From NCBI RefSeq assembly GCF_030867095.1, contig NC_081824.1:347794203-347858202 (forward strand): a stretch of 64,000 nt of DNA, given 5' to 3'. The translations under genes and the position numbers were made by a program. The stretch is from Alligator mississippiensis (taxonomy: Eukaryota > Chordata > Crocodylia > Alligatoridae). The stretch's first letter is position 1; every line of letters begins with the position of its first letter. This document shows, piece by piece, positions 34,005 through 44,071 of this stretch. Below the pieces are notes generated by a model, which saw only the letters and a list, made by a program, of their open reading frames with translations, searched no databases and was not told the DNA's origin.

Positions 34005-35521
34005 CCTCTCTCCTCAAACACACACTAATAAGAATATTAGCTTGAAATCCTGAGAAAAATGTCAAGAATTCATCCAACTTCCCTCTGCAACTGGATTCTA
34101 GATTCTTCCCTTTTTGCCCTAAGGGCATGTGTAGTGTTGCAGTGCTCTAGACTGCTGTGTTCTATCATTGTGGAGGCTGTACTTTCATGCTGACAATTTT
34201 AAAATCTTTACAGTTTGCAAAATCTATTAGGATCCTTCTGGTTGGAAGGCGTTTTATATATGTAAGACCATTATAGTTAGTAACTATAGTTGCTATGAGT
34301 CATATTAGCAACAACATGAATATTAGTTATAACCTTTGAACAAAGTTCAAAAGGCATACTTCCGTGGGCTATTACCTTCAGATAAATAGGTCAGTCAATG
34401 GCTTTGACATTTCTAAAACCCAGAAGACAGGAATGATTTGCTTTCAGAAATGCACTGAATCTTAGCACCTGTCTGGAAAAGATAATGACACAATTTATCA
34501 TAATAAAGTGTGATTTGCTGAAGATTTAACACACCATATTACAGCACCTTTGTATTGTTTGGTCCACTGAATAAAATATTTTGGATGTGTTTCTAGCTTT
34601 AAGGACACACTGTTACCCCCGTGTTTTTTGTAAATGTCATTGAAGATACAGCATTCATGCAGCAAGTAGGAAAAGCAGCTGTGTTACTGTCAGGCTAGAT
34701 TAGAATCAGTGTGCAAGTATACTGAAAGTGACTCAGCAGTAACTAATTGAGTATTTGGGATATGTTCTCCATTTGCAGTGGTCATGTAAGTCCCTGGCAG
34801 TTAGGGGAATTAAATATATATATAATGGGGAACTATATGCCATTTCAATCAATATTTGGTAACATACATGATTTTAGGTCCAGATGTTCCTTTTGTTAGG
34901 GAAAGAAACAAGAAAGATTTTTAATGGGGTTTTAAAGTTAATTTAATGGACAATTAAGATATTTTCTGAGAAAAATTATTACAAATTATTTTGATTTGAT
35001 ATTAGAGCTAAAAATAACTTTAATATTCTTTTCACAGTATGTAACATTTCTTTGCTTCTCAGCTCAACAAAATATGCCATCATAATATTTTAAAGATGTG
35101 TAGTTTGCAACATTGGCTATGTAAAAGGTGGTTTTCAAGGAAAGGAACAAATTGTTTAAGACAATGACATTATTTGGAACCTAGATGCAATTTTCTGTCA
35201 GTGCTGGCAGACTAAAATCTGGCATAGGCACAGAATATATTGGCATTTGGTCTCTGAATTGGACAAGGTTTATTTTTCAAGATTGAAAAGAAAGTTTAGG
35301 ATCTGATAACACGAATTGCATTTTATACCAAAATAGCAGGCATAGACCAGCCCATTTTCCAGACAGCATGGCTGACGAATAGAGCTTAAGTCAAAGATAA
35401 AGCAAGCAATTTATGGCAGAGAATGGAGGAAATCTCATACTAGAAACAATAGATATGTTTTATCCACCATTATGTATAAAGAAATTACTATTTTTTTTAT
35501 TTTGAAGATTATAACTGTATG
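34005..35521. other. Intergenic, no recognised gene
   Basis: AT-rich sequence with short open frames only and no terminal repeats. Confidence 0.5.
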
Positions 35522-36671
35522 GTAGAGACTATAGGCAGATCTAAGATTTCAGAAAGGAGGGTGTAACCCAACACTGCAAGGGTGGCTGCTGCACCCCTGG
35601 TCCCAGCCTCCCACTCTGCCAGTGGTTAGACTGTGCTGTGGCAGCAACTGCTGGGATTTTTTGAGTCCTTGAAGCAGGCCTCTGCACTCAACAGCCCCTC
35701 CCCAAATGCACTCAGTGACACAGACCCTTCCCTCCTCAGTCTCCAAGAGGATTTGCCCAAGGCACAAACCCTACTAGGTATGACTCTGGGCACAGGAAGA
35801 GGGAGGAACTGTCTACCATGCCCAGTGTCCCTGGCTGACCCTGGAGCAGGAAGATGATGAGCAGCACAGATGACAGGGCTCCTGTCCCACTTCAGCCTGG
35901 TGCTGTGGGGAGTGACTGTGTAGGGGCCAGGGTCTGGTAGGTTACCATATTTCCAGTTTAAAATATGAGGACACTTGTCAGGGAATTATGTGGCAGGGAG
36001 GAGGAGTATTATGATGGGGGGGGGGGGAGGGGCAGTGGTATGCCCATGCCCTGCTCCTGTCCCTCATTCCTAAGCCACAGCACCCCCAGCCCTGATGCTG
36101 CCCCTCACTCTTGACCTGCAGCTCCTGCTCCCCTCAGCCTTGCAGCATCTCCTGGCTGCTCCGTTCCTGTGAGCACAGGCACCAGTGGTGCTGCTGGCCT
36201 GGCCATGTAGCTCCCTGCTGCAGCCCCAGCATTGTGTGTGCCCTGCCTCTAATCACCCTCCCCTCCCTACTCTCCCCAGCATCAAGCAGCTCTTTGCAAC
36301 TTCAGTGCTGAGCAGAGGCAGAGCAAAATCCCAGACATTTGTTGATGTTTTAAAAAATGGCGCAGATGGAGATGGGAGGACCCAAAAAGAGGACATATCC
36401 AGGAAAACCCGGATGTATGGTAAACCTAGCGTCTGGCCAGGGACAGTAGCAGTGATGGTGGTGGGTGGGTTCCCCCTTCCTGTGCTTGCTCCCTGCCTGT
36501 TCCTACTGGTGCCCTCTATGGATCTGGGGCTGCAGCATCATCTCAGATTCTGCAGGGCACTCAGGTGTCTAAAGATGTGGGGAACTGATGCCACCAGCAT
36601 GTGAGCTATGCATTGAAGAGGGTGTGTGATTATGCAACTGCACTCCCTCTAGATCCATCTCTGGTAGAGAC
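35522..36671. mobile_element. hAT element with perfect target duplication
   Basis: GTAGAGAC occurs at 35,522-35,529 and 36,664-36,671. Between them the left end carries GGCAGATCTAAGA and the complement of the right end reads CAGAGATGGATCTAGAGG, a degenerate terminal repeat centred on GATCTA. The 1,134-bp body is GC-rich, non-coding and interrupted by the TA-flanked element below. A similar left end (GGACAGATCTAGGATTTTG) occurs at 40,665. Confidence 0.75.
35940..36426. mobile_element. Tc1/mariner-type MITE nested in the hAT
   Basis: The left end GGTTACCATATTTCCAGTTT and the complement of the right end GGTTTACCATACATCCGGGT pair as inverted repeats. Both ends abut TA (35,938-35,939 and 36,427-36,428). 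GAGGACA words lie inside each end. A run of 12 G is present near 36,017. It inserted after the surrounding hAT. Confidence 0.75.
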
Positions 36672-38768
36672 CATACATGCGCTCTTTTTTTTTTTTTAGA
36701 AAGCTAGTGTATTCTAGGCACTCTACACATAATAAGAAATAGTAGCATCATATATAAGACAGAAGGTAGGGAGAGCTAAAAATAGTAATATGTAAAAGAG
36801 AAGGGGGAGAAAGGGGGGTGGGGGGGAGGGAATACCATTCAATTTTTTTTGTGGTGCAGCTTTCAAGATGAATTTACTGTCTTTGCATAGGGAAAATGCC
36901 CAAACATCACGCAATCTTTGGGCTTGTCTAAATATAACTCTCTTGTATTTTATTCCCAATAGTCAATTCACTGAACAAAGATGGAGATAGACTCTTCAAT
37001 GCCTAACCATTTTCTCTTTTATTCTTACTACATAGGAATAGCCCTAGGCTAGAAGAAGTAATTATGCCCTTCTCTCTTGTGTTTATTTCTTAATGATAGC
37101 ACATGTGAAAGTACATGTTTTGTGTATGTATTTTCTTCATCCAATGGTGTAGTTATACTTTTAAGTTGGAATTCCCAAGCTTTCTAAATGGTTGACCACT
37201 GTCTAGACTGAGTTTCATGAATTCTAATTCTAACTATGAGCAAGCAAAAATATTTAACAATGCACACTCCAAATACAGCACCTATATTTCCAAAAATAAA
37301 CTTTAAAATGTTCCGTCTATTTACAAATTGAATACAGTTAAACATGGCAGTTTAGCCTTTATTGAAGGAAGATAGATCATTGAAGTAGGAGTGTTTTCTG
37401 TGGACAGGCAGTTAGAAACATCTTCTTTTCCTCATAACCATCTGTGAGAGACAGAAGGATGAAATGGGATGAGAACTTTTAAACTTCTGCAGCTAACGCT
37501 GCATACCTCTTCTTCAGAGGCCAAGAAAATAAAGTGCATGTATTGAGCGCTAAATTTTACATTTTCACCCATTATACAGTCCTTTCAGGATTTCTTAGTG
37601 GGTCATAACCCATCATCTAGAAAAAACTGCTTTAAAGGATAATTCCTTAAATATACTATATTAAATATCTGTATGACTTAAAATCCTTAATTTAGCCCTT
37701 TGCATTTAGACAGCATATCCATTTAAATACTTCCCTAAAATACTCTTCTGCAGCAAATCCTATTAACATTAATCCACCAAAGCAAGTTGTGCTTTACAAA
37801 ATTGCCTTTTTTAAGATGGTACCTCTTACTCTTTGGGACTGAACCACCCTTTGATGTATAACGTATGCGAAGTGTGTTTGTTTATATGATTTAGATTTTG
37901 CTGAGCCAGGTGTACTGTCTGCTGTACAAACCCCAGCAGACTCAAAAAGAGAAAATGTAAAGGGTTATTATATGTAGGGAATCTAGCAAGTTATGATGGG
38001 GAAGGTCAAAAGAGGGTTCAGTGAGCTTTAGCCTCAGCTAGAGAGGGGTGATTCATCTCTCCATTATTACCCCAGCAGCGTGTTTTATCCTGACAAAATA
38101 AAAGAAGACTTACTTCTGAAAGTTCTTAAGCAAACAATCTAATTGAAATTAATAAGGTTTGTAGGATTAAGCCCTAGGAAAAAATGCTGATTGGGCTATT
38201 GGAGGGGACCACATGTTCAATTCCCTTTTCGGGAACCATAAGCCTCATCTCAGGTTAGGGACCAGCAGACTGGCTGCTAATTAGAAGGGCAGGCAGCTCT
38301 GCTAATCAAATTCAGGTATGTGGATGGAGTAACCTGTCATGCTTGCTCCCGCTGCTACGTGTGCAGAGCCATTTTTGAAAGAAACAAGGAGTCACGTTTG
38401 TTTTTCAGGTACCTTTAGTAGAGTTGCATCAAGGAGGAATTAGGCCCAAAGCATTCAGGAAGTATAAAATAAAAATAGTTGAACTAGATAGCATCAGGAA
38501 AGAAATTCAAAGAAAGTAATGGGAATTATCCACATACTTTGGGAATGTACGGGTGAGTTTGAGACTCAATTAAAAAAGCCTTGTATTCCAAAGCTTGTCT
38601 AACTTCATCTCAACCATACAGTTGACCCAACAGAAGGTATAACTGATATCACCCCCCCAAATTCTTTCCTTTTATACAGGAAAATGATGTAATTTAAAGA
38701 AGTTAAAAGATCCTGAGAAAAGTGATGATTTTGAAAAATGAGTATGCTTAAGAAGTTGAAAGCCTCTG
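36672..38768. other. Intergenic, no recognised gene
   Basis: AT-rich unique sequence with a T-run at about 36,686-36,698 and a G-rich patch near 36,803-36,830. No coding or transposon structure was recognised. Confidence 0.5.
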
Positions 38769-38963
38769 TGGCTGCATTTACATGAGCAGCGGACTGTGCA
38801 GTTGTTACTGCGTAGTCCTGTTGCCACATGGTGTTTTTCAGACACTTCAGCACAGTAGCATTGCATCACGGTTAATGCCCGTCAATGCTACTGTGCAGTA
38901 GCAACGGGATGCTGTGCAGGAGCTTGTTGGTACTGCACAGTAGCATCTTGTGTAGAAGTGCTC
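38769..38963. mobile_element. MITE of the CTACA-terminus family
   Basis: The left end GTGGCTGCATTTACATGAGC and the complement of the right end AGAGCACTTCTACACAAGAT resemble each other and the GGGCATATCTACATGAG ends at 52.3 kb. The interior repeats the word GCACAGTAGCA, also seen as TGTGCAGTAGCA, on both strands. Confidence 0.55.
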
Positions 38964-39195
38964 TGTATGGTGGATACGTACAAAGATTCCTCCACTTTTT
39001 CCCCACTTATCAGGCAAAATTTATAGTGTTTTTTCATCATTCCCTGAACTTGTTTGGAATACACAGTGGTATTGTGCATCATTGTCTGCAGAACCTGGAA
39101 AAATTAATGGATGAGGCTGAGTCGGTGTTGGTCAGGCAAAACCTCTTTTTCTCAAGGGAAAGCAAAAAAAAATTAAAGTTGTTGTCAAATGGTTG
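38964..39195. other. Short intergenic spacer
   Basis: Unique sequence between a MITE and the solo LTR. A 129-residue open frame that runs from here into the LTR is not supported by any domain. Confidence 0.5.
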
Positions 39196-39862
39196 CAACT
39201 TGTCACAACCCAAAGGTGTGATTTTTGTTTTTGTGTGTGCTTTGGCACCACTGAATTATTTTCCCACCGTTTGAAGCTTTCTTTGCAGGGTGCATTTCTT
39301 CTTTGCAGCATAGAAATGCATGTTGCAAGGAGTTCCCGCCATTTGTATTTAAATTCGAGCCCCATTACTGGTTGCTTTAAAATTATTCCCACGTGGCGGC
39401 TAGTGATTGGCTTGCCAGCCGTATAAGAGGCTTGGGTGGTTTCCGCCCAAGTCGGAGAACTTAGAGCACGCTGCAAAGTGCCTCTACGGAGATTTGACCT
39501 GAGGCTGCTGATCGATAGACTGATCACCTATCGATTCTTCTCCCCGTCGCCGAGCGCAACCCTCGACGTATCCCTCTTCCCTGCGCACAAACAAGGATCC
39601 ACGGAGCCTCGACAACTCTGTGAGAGTGAGAGTTTTGTCTGAGTCCTCAAATGGGGATTTAAGCGGAGCTTTACCTGGGAAACTTTCCAGCCTACACTGC
39701 GACCATCTACGGTGTAAGTAAACAATCTTGAATCAACCACTAAGCGTCCATGCCTAATTCTAGCGTGTCGCCTGCTTTCTCCGACCCAGCGTGTCTGGGC
39801 TGCTGGCCAAAGCCCGAGGCACGGAAAAAGGGCCCCGGATCGCTCCCGGCCCGCACACAACT
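39196..39862 (+). mobile_element. Solo LTR of an endogenous retrovirus
   Basis: The LTR 39,201-39,857 (657 bp) starts TGTCACAACC and ends CCCGCACA, with TGT…ACA ends. It is bounded by CAACT on both sides (39,196-39,200 and 39,858-39,862), a perfect 5-bp target duplication. A CCAAT-type GTGATTGGC and TATAAGAGG (about 39,422) give a U3 promoter on the plus strand. The sequence then turns CpG-rich (GTCGGAG, CGATCG-like words), as in R/U5. No gag, pol or env remains beside it, so the internal part was lost by recombination between two LTRs. Confidence 0.85.
39421..39428 (+). promoter_or_regulatory. TATA box of the solo LTR
   Basis: GTATAAGAGG lies about 25 bp after a GATTGGC CCAAT-type box in the LTR. 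Transcription would start near 39,450 and run rightward. Whether it is active cannot be told from sequence. Confidence 0.5.
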
Positions 39863-40662
39863 TATTAAAGTTTTAAAGTAACTTCCTTCCTCCATAACTT
39901 TAATATTACTTGCTAAAGTCCCGCTATTTTGGCCTTCTCCACTCACCTAAACCCCCAATGATTAAAAAAAAAAAATTAGCGGGCTTCATGTGGGCAGAGG
40001 GGTCTGCTTCCAGAAATTATGGCAAAATTGGATCCCAAATAGTAACTTTTTAAAGAAGAAATTCTACTTTTAGGTTGAATTTTTCCATGCTTGGTTTCAG
40101 CCAGAATATATGGCTAAACTGCACATCTTGGATTGCATTAACATACACCAAATATGTACTTATGCACAAGGTCCTGTATTGTCTTCCAACTCTACTAAGT
40201 CATGTAATAACTATACTTTTTAACATTTTCTAATAACGTTTTTTCTTTTAAACAGGTATTGTGAGAAAATCCTTTCATCATTTTTAAGTTTCTAATAAAA
40301 AAATAAATAAAAATAATCTGTTGTCTTGATATCTTAACAAAGGAAAGCATTGCCTACGTCTGCAATACATGGTACTGCCTCCCCGAAGGCATTCCTGATT
40401 CCATACAGGTTTGCAAAGCAGAAAAACAGTGCACCTTTTGTTTTAAACTCAGGACATAGGTTGACAAAACGCACATACTGTGTCTCATGTGGAAAGCAAA
40501 ACAACTCATTTTACTGAGGCACAGCTACACTCTGTTGTAATATGCATGTTGTGGGTTTTTTCTGAAGAAGTTTTTATTTAAGAAAAAAACAGTCAACTGA
40601 CTTCATAAGCATTCCTGGCTTGCATACAGACTTATTTCTTCTTGTTAGGGGTGGCAAACATG
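39863..40662. other. Intergenic, no recognised feature
   Basis: AT-rich sequence following the LTR, with an A-run at 39,964-39,976 and an A-rich TAAAT repeat near 40,295-40,315. Nothing coding was recognised. Confidence 0.5.
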
Positions 40663-40905
40663 GACAGATCTAGGATTTTGAAAAGGGGGGGATGCAGATG
40701 TGTGGCACATCATCACATATAGCACAACGCATTTTTCTCCAGTTAAAGAGAAACTAGATGCTTAACTGATATACTAGGGGGCTAGCACTATATTACTCAG
40801 TTTAAGATCAAAGCAAAAGCAAATATAATTATTGGTATGTGCACAAATTTGCTAGATTATATATACAGTTTAAAAATATATAAGAAGCATGGCAAAAAAA
40901 GAGTC
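40663..40905. mobile_element. Remnant of the GATCTA-terminus hAT family
   Basis: GGACAGATCTAGGATTTTGA followed by a G-run matches the left end of the 35.5-kb hAT. The right end was not found before the CR1 copy begins. Confidence 0.35.
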
Positions 40906-40911
40906 TAAAGA

Positions 40912-41620
40912 TAGAATCATAAAATCAGAGCAAATGAGGGTTGGAAGCAACCTCAGAAAGTCATCTAGTCCAACCCCCTGCTCAAAGCAGGACCATCCCC
41001 AGCTAGATGACCCCAGTCAAAGCTTACTATAGCCAGGCTTTAAAAACCTCCAAGGATGGAGCTTCCACAACATGTTTGTTCCAGTGCTGTACTTCCACCC
41101 TGGTGAGAGTTTTTCATAATATCTAACTTAAACTTCTCTTGCTGCAACTTGAAACCATTTCTCCTATTTCTGTCGTCTGCCACCACTGAGAGCAGTCTAG
41201 CTATATCCTCTTTGGAAACACCCTTCAGGTAGCTGAACACTGCTATTCAATCCCGTCTCAACCTTTTCTTCTCCAGACTAAATAAGCCCAGTTCCCTCAG
41301 CCTCTCCTCATAAGTCCTGTGCTCTAGCCCCCAAGCCATTCTCGTTGTCCTCCTCTAGACTCTCCAATTTGTCTGCATCCTTTCTGGAGGGGGGCGGGAG
41401 GGATGTGCAAAACTGGGCACAGTACTTGAGATGTGAGCTCACCAGTGCTAAATATTGAGAGAACTGGTTATTCCCTTCTCTTCTGGCAACACTCCTATTA
41501 ATGGAGTCCAGTATGCTGTTAGCTTTCTTGGCAACAAGGGCACACTATTGGTTCATATCCAGCTTATTGTCCACTGTAACCCCCAGGTCCTTTTGTGTCA
41601 CTAGTTCCGTGGTCATTTTA
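40912..41620 (-). mobile_element. CR1 LINE, 5'-truncated, minus strand
   Basis: The plus strand shows TAGAATCATAAAATCAGAG, then GGTTGGAAGCAACCTCAG and CATCTAGTCCAACCCCCTGC. These are the complement-strand 3' UTR hallmarks of CR1. On the minus strand part of ORF2 reads NRRNGFKLQQEKFKLDIMKN, then frameshifts into NEVV-like sequence. Further left-strand blocks (CCTCAGCCTCTCCTCATAAG) match the LRELG coding block. The 5' side is truncated near 41,620. Confidence 0.92.
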
Positions 41621-41654
41621 GTTCAATATGCATCTCTCACTCAAATTCATAACA

Positions 41655-41780
41655 CAAACTCTCCCCATGCCTGAAGAAGGGTGTTTGTGCCCGAAAGCTT
41701 GGAAAGAATAATTTCCTCAACTATTTAGTTGGTTTAATAAAAGATACCATATCTACCCAAAGAACCTTTTCTGCCTAACA
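41655..41780 (+). mobile_element. Interspersed repeat, second copy of the 21.9-kb family
   Basis: CTGAAGAAGGGTGTTTGTGC, CCGAAAGCTTG, CTATTTAGTTGGTTTAATAA and ACCCAAAGAACC appear in order. This is the opposite orientation to the copy at 21,855-22,015. It abuts the broken 5' side of the CR1. Confidence 0.6.
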
Positions 41781-42119
41781 CAAAATCTAGCCTTCTTCAG
41801 TGTCTGAACAGTGCCTCTGATACTTCACTGTCACAACCTGAGTTAATTTTATTACACCCGAGTTAAGTTTTTTAGCTAGAGCTAAAAACAGTCTGTAGGG
41901 TTGTGAAATGGAAGAGTGGCATTCCCTGGAATAGTTTAGAGACATCACAACATTGCAAAAGCAAGGATAGTTTGAAGAGTGGAACATCAGGACCATTGGA
42001 AAGGGGAGGGTGTCCTTAAAACCTGAAGGGGAGGAGAGATTTTTTTTTTGGAAAATTTTTTGTATTCCAAGTTGAATTAGCCAAATCAGTTCTGAATCCT
42101 CTCGATTAAGCAACATTCA

Positions 42120-42545
42120 GTTGTTCAAACACTATATGTGGGGCTATAACCCGCAAGTATCCTCCACCCCAGACTTTTCAGCCTGGGGCTTCAGATACTC
42201 CCAAATCCATTGGCAGGCATCCTACATGCAGGCCCAAGACTGGAGGGCTTAGGGTTTGCATGCCCCTGAGTCTCACTTGTCCTTAGCCAATGACCACAGG
42301 AGCATGGTTGGGAGGAGTCCCCCCATTTCCATAAAGTAAGTGTGTAGCCAAGATCCTCCCACTGGAAGCTGGGCACTGGGAAGCTAATTACAAGACTCTT
42401 AGAGGGCGTCCTGTCCTCTGCATTGGACAGGGGTGCACCCTTCACTACATAATGCCATTTAAATCCCTCTCCGTCTGGGCAACAGACCAGTGCAGCGGCT
42501 ACACTTGATCTTAGCCCACAAGATGAACCATGAAGTCAGTTGGCT
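42120..42545 (-). mobile_element. Candidate SINEU: U2-snRNA-derived SINE
   Basis: On the minus strand 42,499-42,516 reads GGCTAAGATCAAGTGTAG, an exact 18-base match to the conserved 5' region of vertebrate U2 snRNA. It is preceded by a weak match to the expected upstream bases. After that the sequence leaves U2 (CCGCTGCACTGG…), so it is not a plain U2 pseudogene. GGTGCACCC, like the U2 3' end, occurs about 75 bp further on. SINEs with snRNA-derived heads (SINEU) are described from crocodilians. The tail limit (about 42,120) is uncertain. Confidence 0.5.
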
Positions 42546-42775
42546 CCGTCTAGCAATGCTGCCATCATTGCCAGGCAGTTGGCTTTAAAATTTTGGATGC
42601 AGGGTATAGCTGCACCATGGCACCTGCACCCTTGGACCTGCCCTTGGCATGGGGGTGGGGGCGAGAGTAACCCTAGCAAACACGTTTAAATGCAAAGTCT
42701 GCAAGTCGACAAGGGAACAAGTCAGGAGAGGCCAAGCTGCTGGGATCTGACAATGCCAATCTGATGAGCAGGGAT

Positions 42776-43204
42776 ACTGGTTTTCTCCGATTTAAAAAAA
42801 AAAAAAAAATCCCCAATTTTCCAAGTATAAAAAGTAACCCAAAATCCACATGTTCCATGATTAAAATGAAACACCACTATATCTATTTATATATTAGTGC
42901 TGTTTCATATTTGGGGTTAGTAGATATATATGTATACATATATATATATTTGGGTCAATATATATAGTATATAGTTACTATATATACTATACTATAAATA
43001 GATATGGGTTACTATATATACTATATATAGAGTACATAGTTGGTTACTATAGGTACTATATAGTTACTATATATATATATATATATATATTTGGGTTACT
43101 ATATATATAGTGATGTTTCATTTTAATCACAGAAAAATGTGGATTTGGGTTACTTTTTTTACTGCCAAAATTGGGGATTTCTTTTTAAATCAGAGAAAAC
43201 CAGT
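42776..43204. mobile_element. Large AT-rich foldback element
   Basis: The left arm (42,776 to about 42,880) and right arm (about 43,105-43,204) are inverted copies roughly 100 bp long. Matching words are ACTGGTTTTCTC / GAGAAAACCAGT, ATCCCCAATTTT / AAAATTGGGGAT, AGTAACCC / GGGTTACT and ATTAAAATGAAACA / TGTTTCATTTTAAT. The centre is TATA-type simple repeat with scattered GGGTTACTATA units. The right end lies directly against the CpG island. Confidence 0.85.
42890..43100. repeat. TA-rich simple repeat inside the foldback
   Basis: Irregular ATATATAGTTACTATATA units and a pure TA tract at about 43,068-43,090. Such tracts are self-complementary and often length-variable. Confidence 0.8.
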
Positions 43205-43368
43205 CACCCCGCCCTCACCACACTCTCGCCCTCCCAGCCTATCCCGCCCGCTGAGGCGAGCACCGACAGAGCCCAGCTCGCCCCGCCCCACGGGACAGCC
43301 CCGCCCCCTCGCAGCCGGCTTTCCCCCTTAGGTCCCGGGCCGCCTTGAGGGGGTGGGGCTCCCGCGGC

Positions 43369-43376
43369 TGACGTCA
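43369..43376 (+). promoter_or_regulatory. CRE (TGACGTCA), distal copy
   Basis: A full palindromic cAMP response element. It lies in GGGGCTCCCGCGGC-TGACGTCAC, followed by GGGAAGGCCTAATGGGGC, which parallels the proximal cassette 124 bp downstream. The CCAAT of that cassette is CTAAT here. Confidence 0.75.
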
Positions 43377-43492
43377 CGGGGAAGGCCTAATGGGGCAGCG
43401 CCGGGCATGTCTGGGTTGGGGAGGGAGCCCTCAGAACGGGCGTCCCTCCCTACCATGCCCCTTGCGTCTTTCTAAAGGCGGGGCTCCCGGGA

Positions 43493-43500
43493 TGACGTCA
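43493..43500 (+). promoter_or_regulatory. CRE (TGACGTCA), proximal copy
   Basis: A second perfect CRE, 12 bp upstream of the CCAAT box and about 50 bp upstream of the TATA-like box. This is a typical CREB/ATF-responsive core promoter arrangement. Confidence 0.8.
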
Positions 43501-43511
43501 CACAGGAAGCG

Positions 43512-43516
43512 CCAAT
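43512..43516 (+). promoter_or_regulatory. CCAAT box
   Basis: GCGCCAATGGG, a good NF-Y type site, lies between the proximal CRE and the TATA-like box, with GGGGGCGG following at about 43,530. Confidence 0.65.
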
Positions 43517-43549
43517 GGGTGGGTCTGGAGGGGGCGGTAATCTTTGGGC

Positions 43550-43558
43550 TATTTATAG
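43550..43558 (+). promoter_or_regulatory. TATA-like box
   Basis: TATTTATAG at 34 bp past the CCAAT box predicts a start site near 43,580. Downstream GC boxes (about 43,670-43,760) could also direct dispersed starts, so exon 1 may have more than one 5' end. Confidence 0.55.
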
Positions 43559-43579
43559 CTCGGGCTGCAGTTGAATCGG

Positions 43580-44071
43580 ACAAACGGTCTCGGCCCGTGT
43601 GTGAGAAACGCCGATTCAGGGGCTTTGTGCAGCCCTGTGTTGCTTCCCCCCCCCCCCCCGTAAAGGGGCGGGGCTTTACCCCCGAGCGCCCGGTTGTGGG
43701 GGGCGGGGCGTGTGCAAGGCCTAGGAGGGACTGGGCGTCTCCATGGCGGGGGCGGGGCGGGAGCCCGGGCGAGGGAGGGCGGGCTCAGAGGCCGCCCCCT
43801 TCCCCCGCCCCACGGATCCCGGCAGCGGCCGCGGCAGGAAGGGAAGAGGCAAGCACGGAGGAGGGGCCGATGCCGCCGCCGCGGGGCTGAGCGAGGCAGC
43901 AGCCGGGGCCTGGGGCAGCGCGTCCGTCCGGGAGGGGCGGGTGGGGGGCGGCCCCGCGGGAAGAAGGAGGCGGCCGCTGCTGCTGCATCCGCCGCCGACG
44001 GGAGGGGGAGCGGGACCCGCCGAGACAAAGAGCGGAGCCCGCCGGGGAGACGCCGCCGCCGCTGCCCCCAG
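43580..44071 (+). other. Probable first exon (mostly or wholly 5' UTR)
   Basis: Start is taken about 25-30 bp after the TATA-like box. The end is the donor CCCCAG|GTAGGC at 44,071/44,072. The exon is GCC/GGC repeat-rich. An ATG in good context (CTCCATGGCGG, ATG at 43,743) opens a frame that stays open to the donor (109 codons plus two bases). Its arginine, glycine, alanine and proline composition is what CpG-island sequence gives by chance, and no domain is seen. A 5' UTR is the safer reading. Confidence 0.5.
43646..43659. repeat. C14 homopolymer in the probable exon
   Basis: Fourteen C in a row within the predicted 5' UTR. Such a tract is slippage-prone and could be a length error in assembly. 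Confidence 0.9.

Noticed and set aside
39196..39862. Intact endogenous provirus
   Set aside because: Target duplications lie at both edges of a single LTR, so no internal retroviral genes remain.
42499..42516. Functional U2 snRNA gene
   Set aside because: Only 18 bases match exactly; the branch-recognition region, Sm site and 3' stem-loops are missing.
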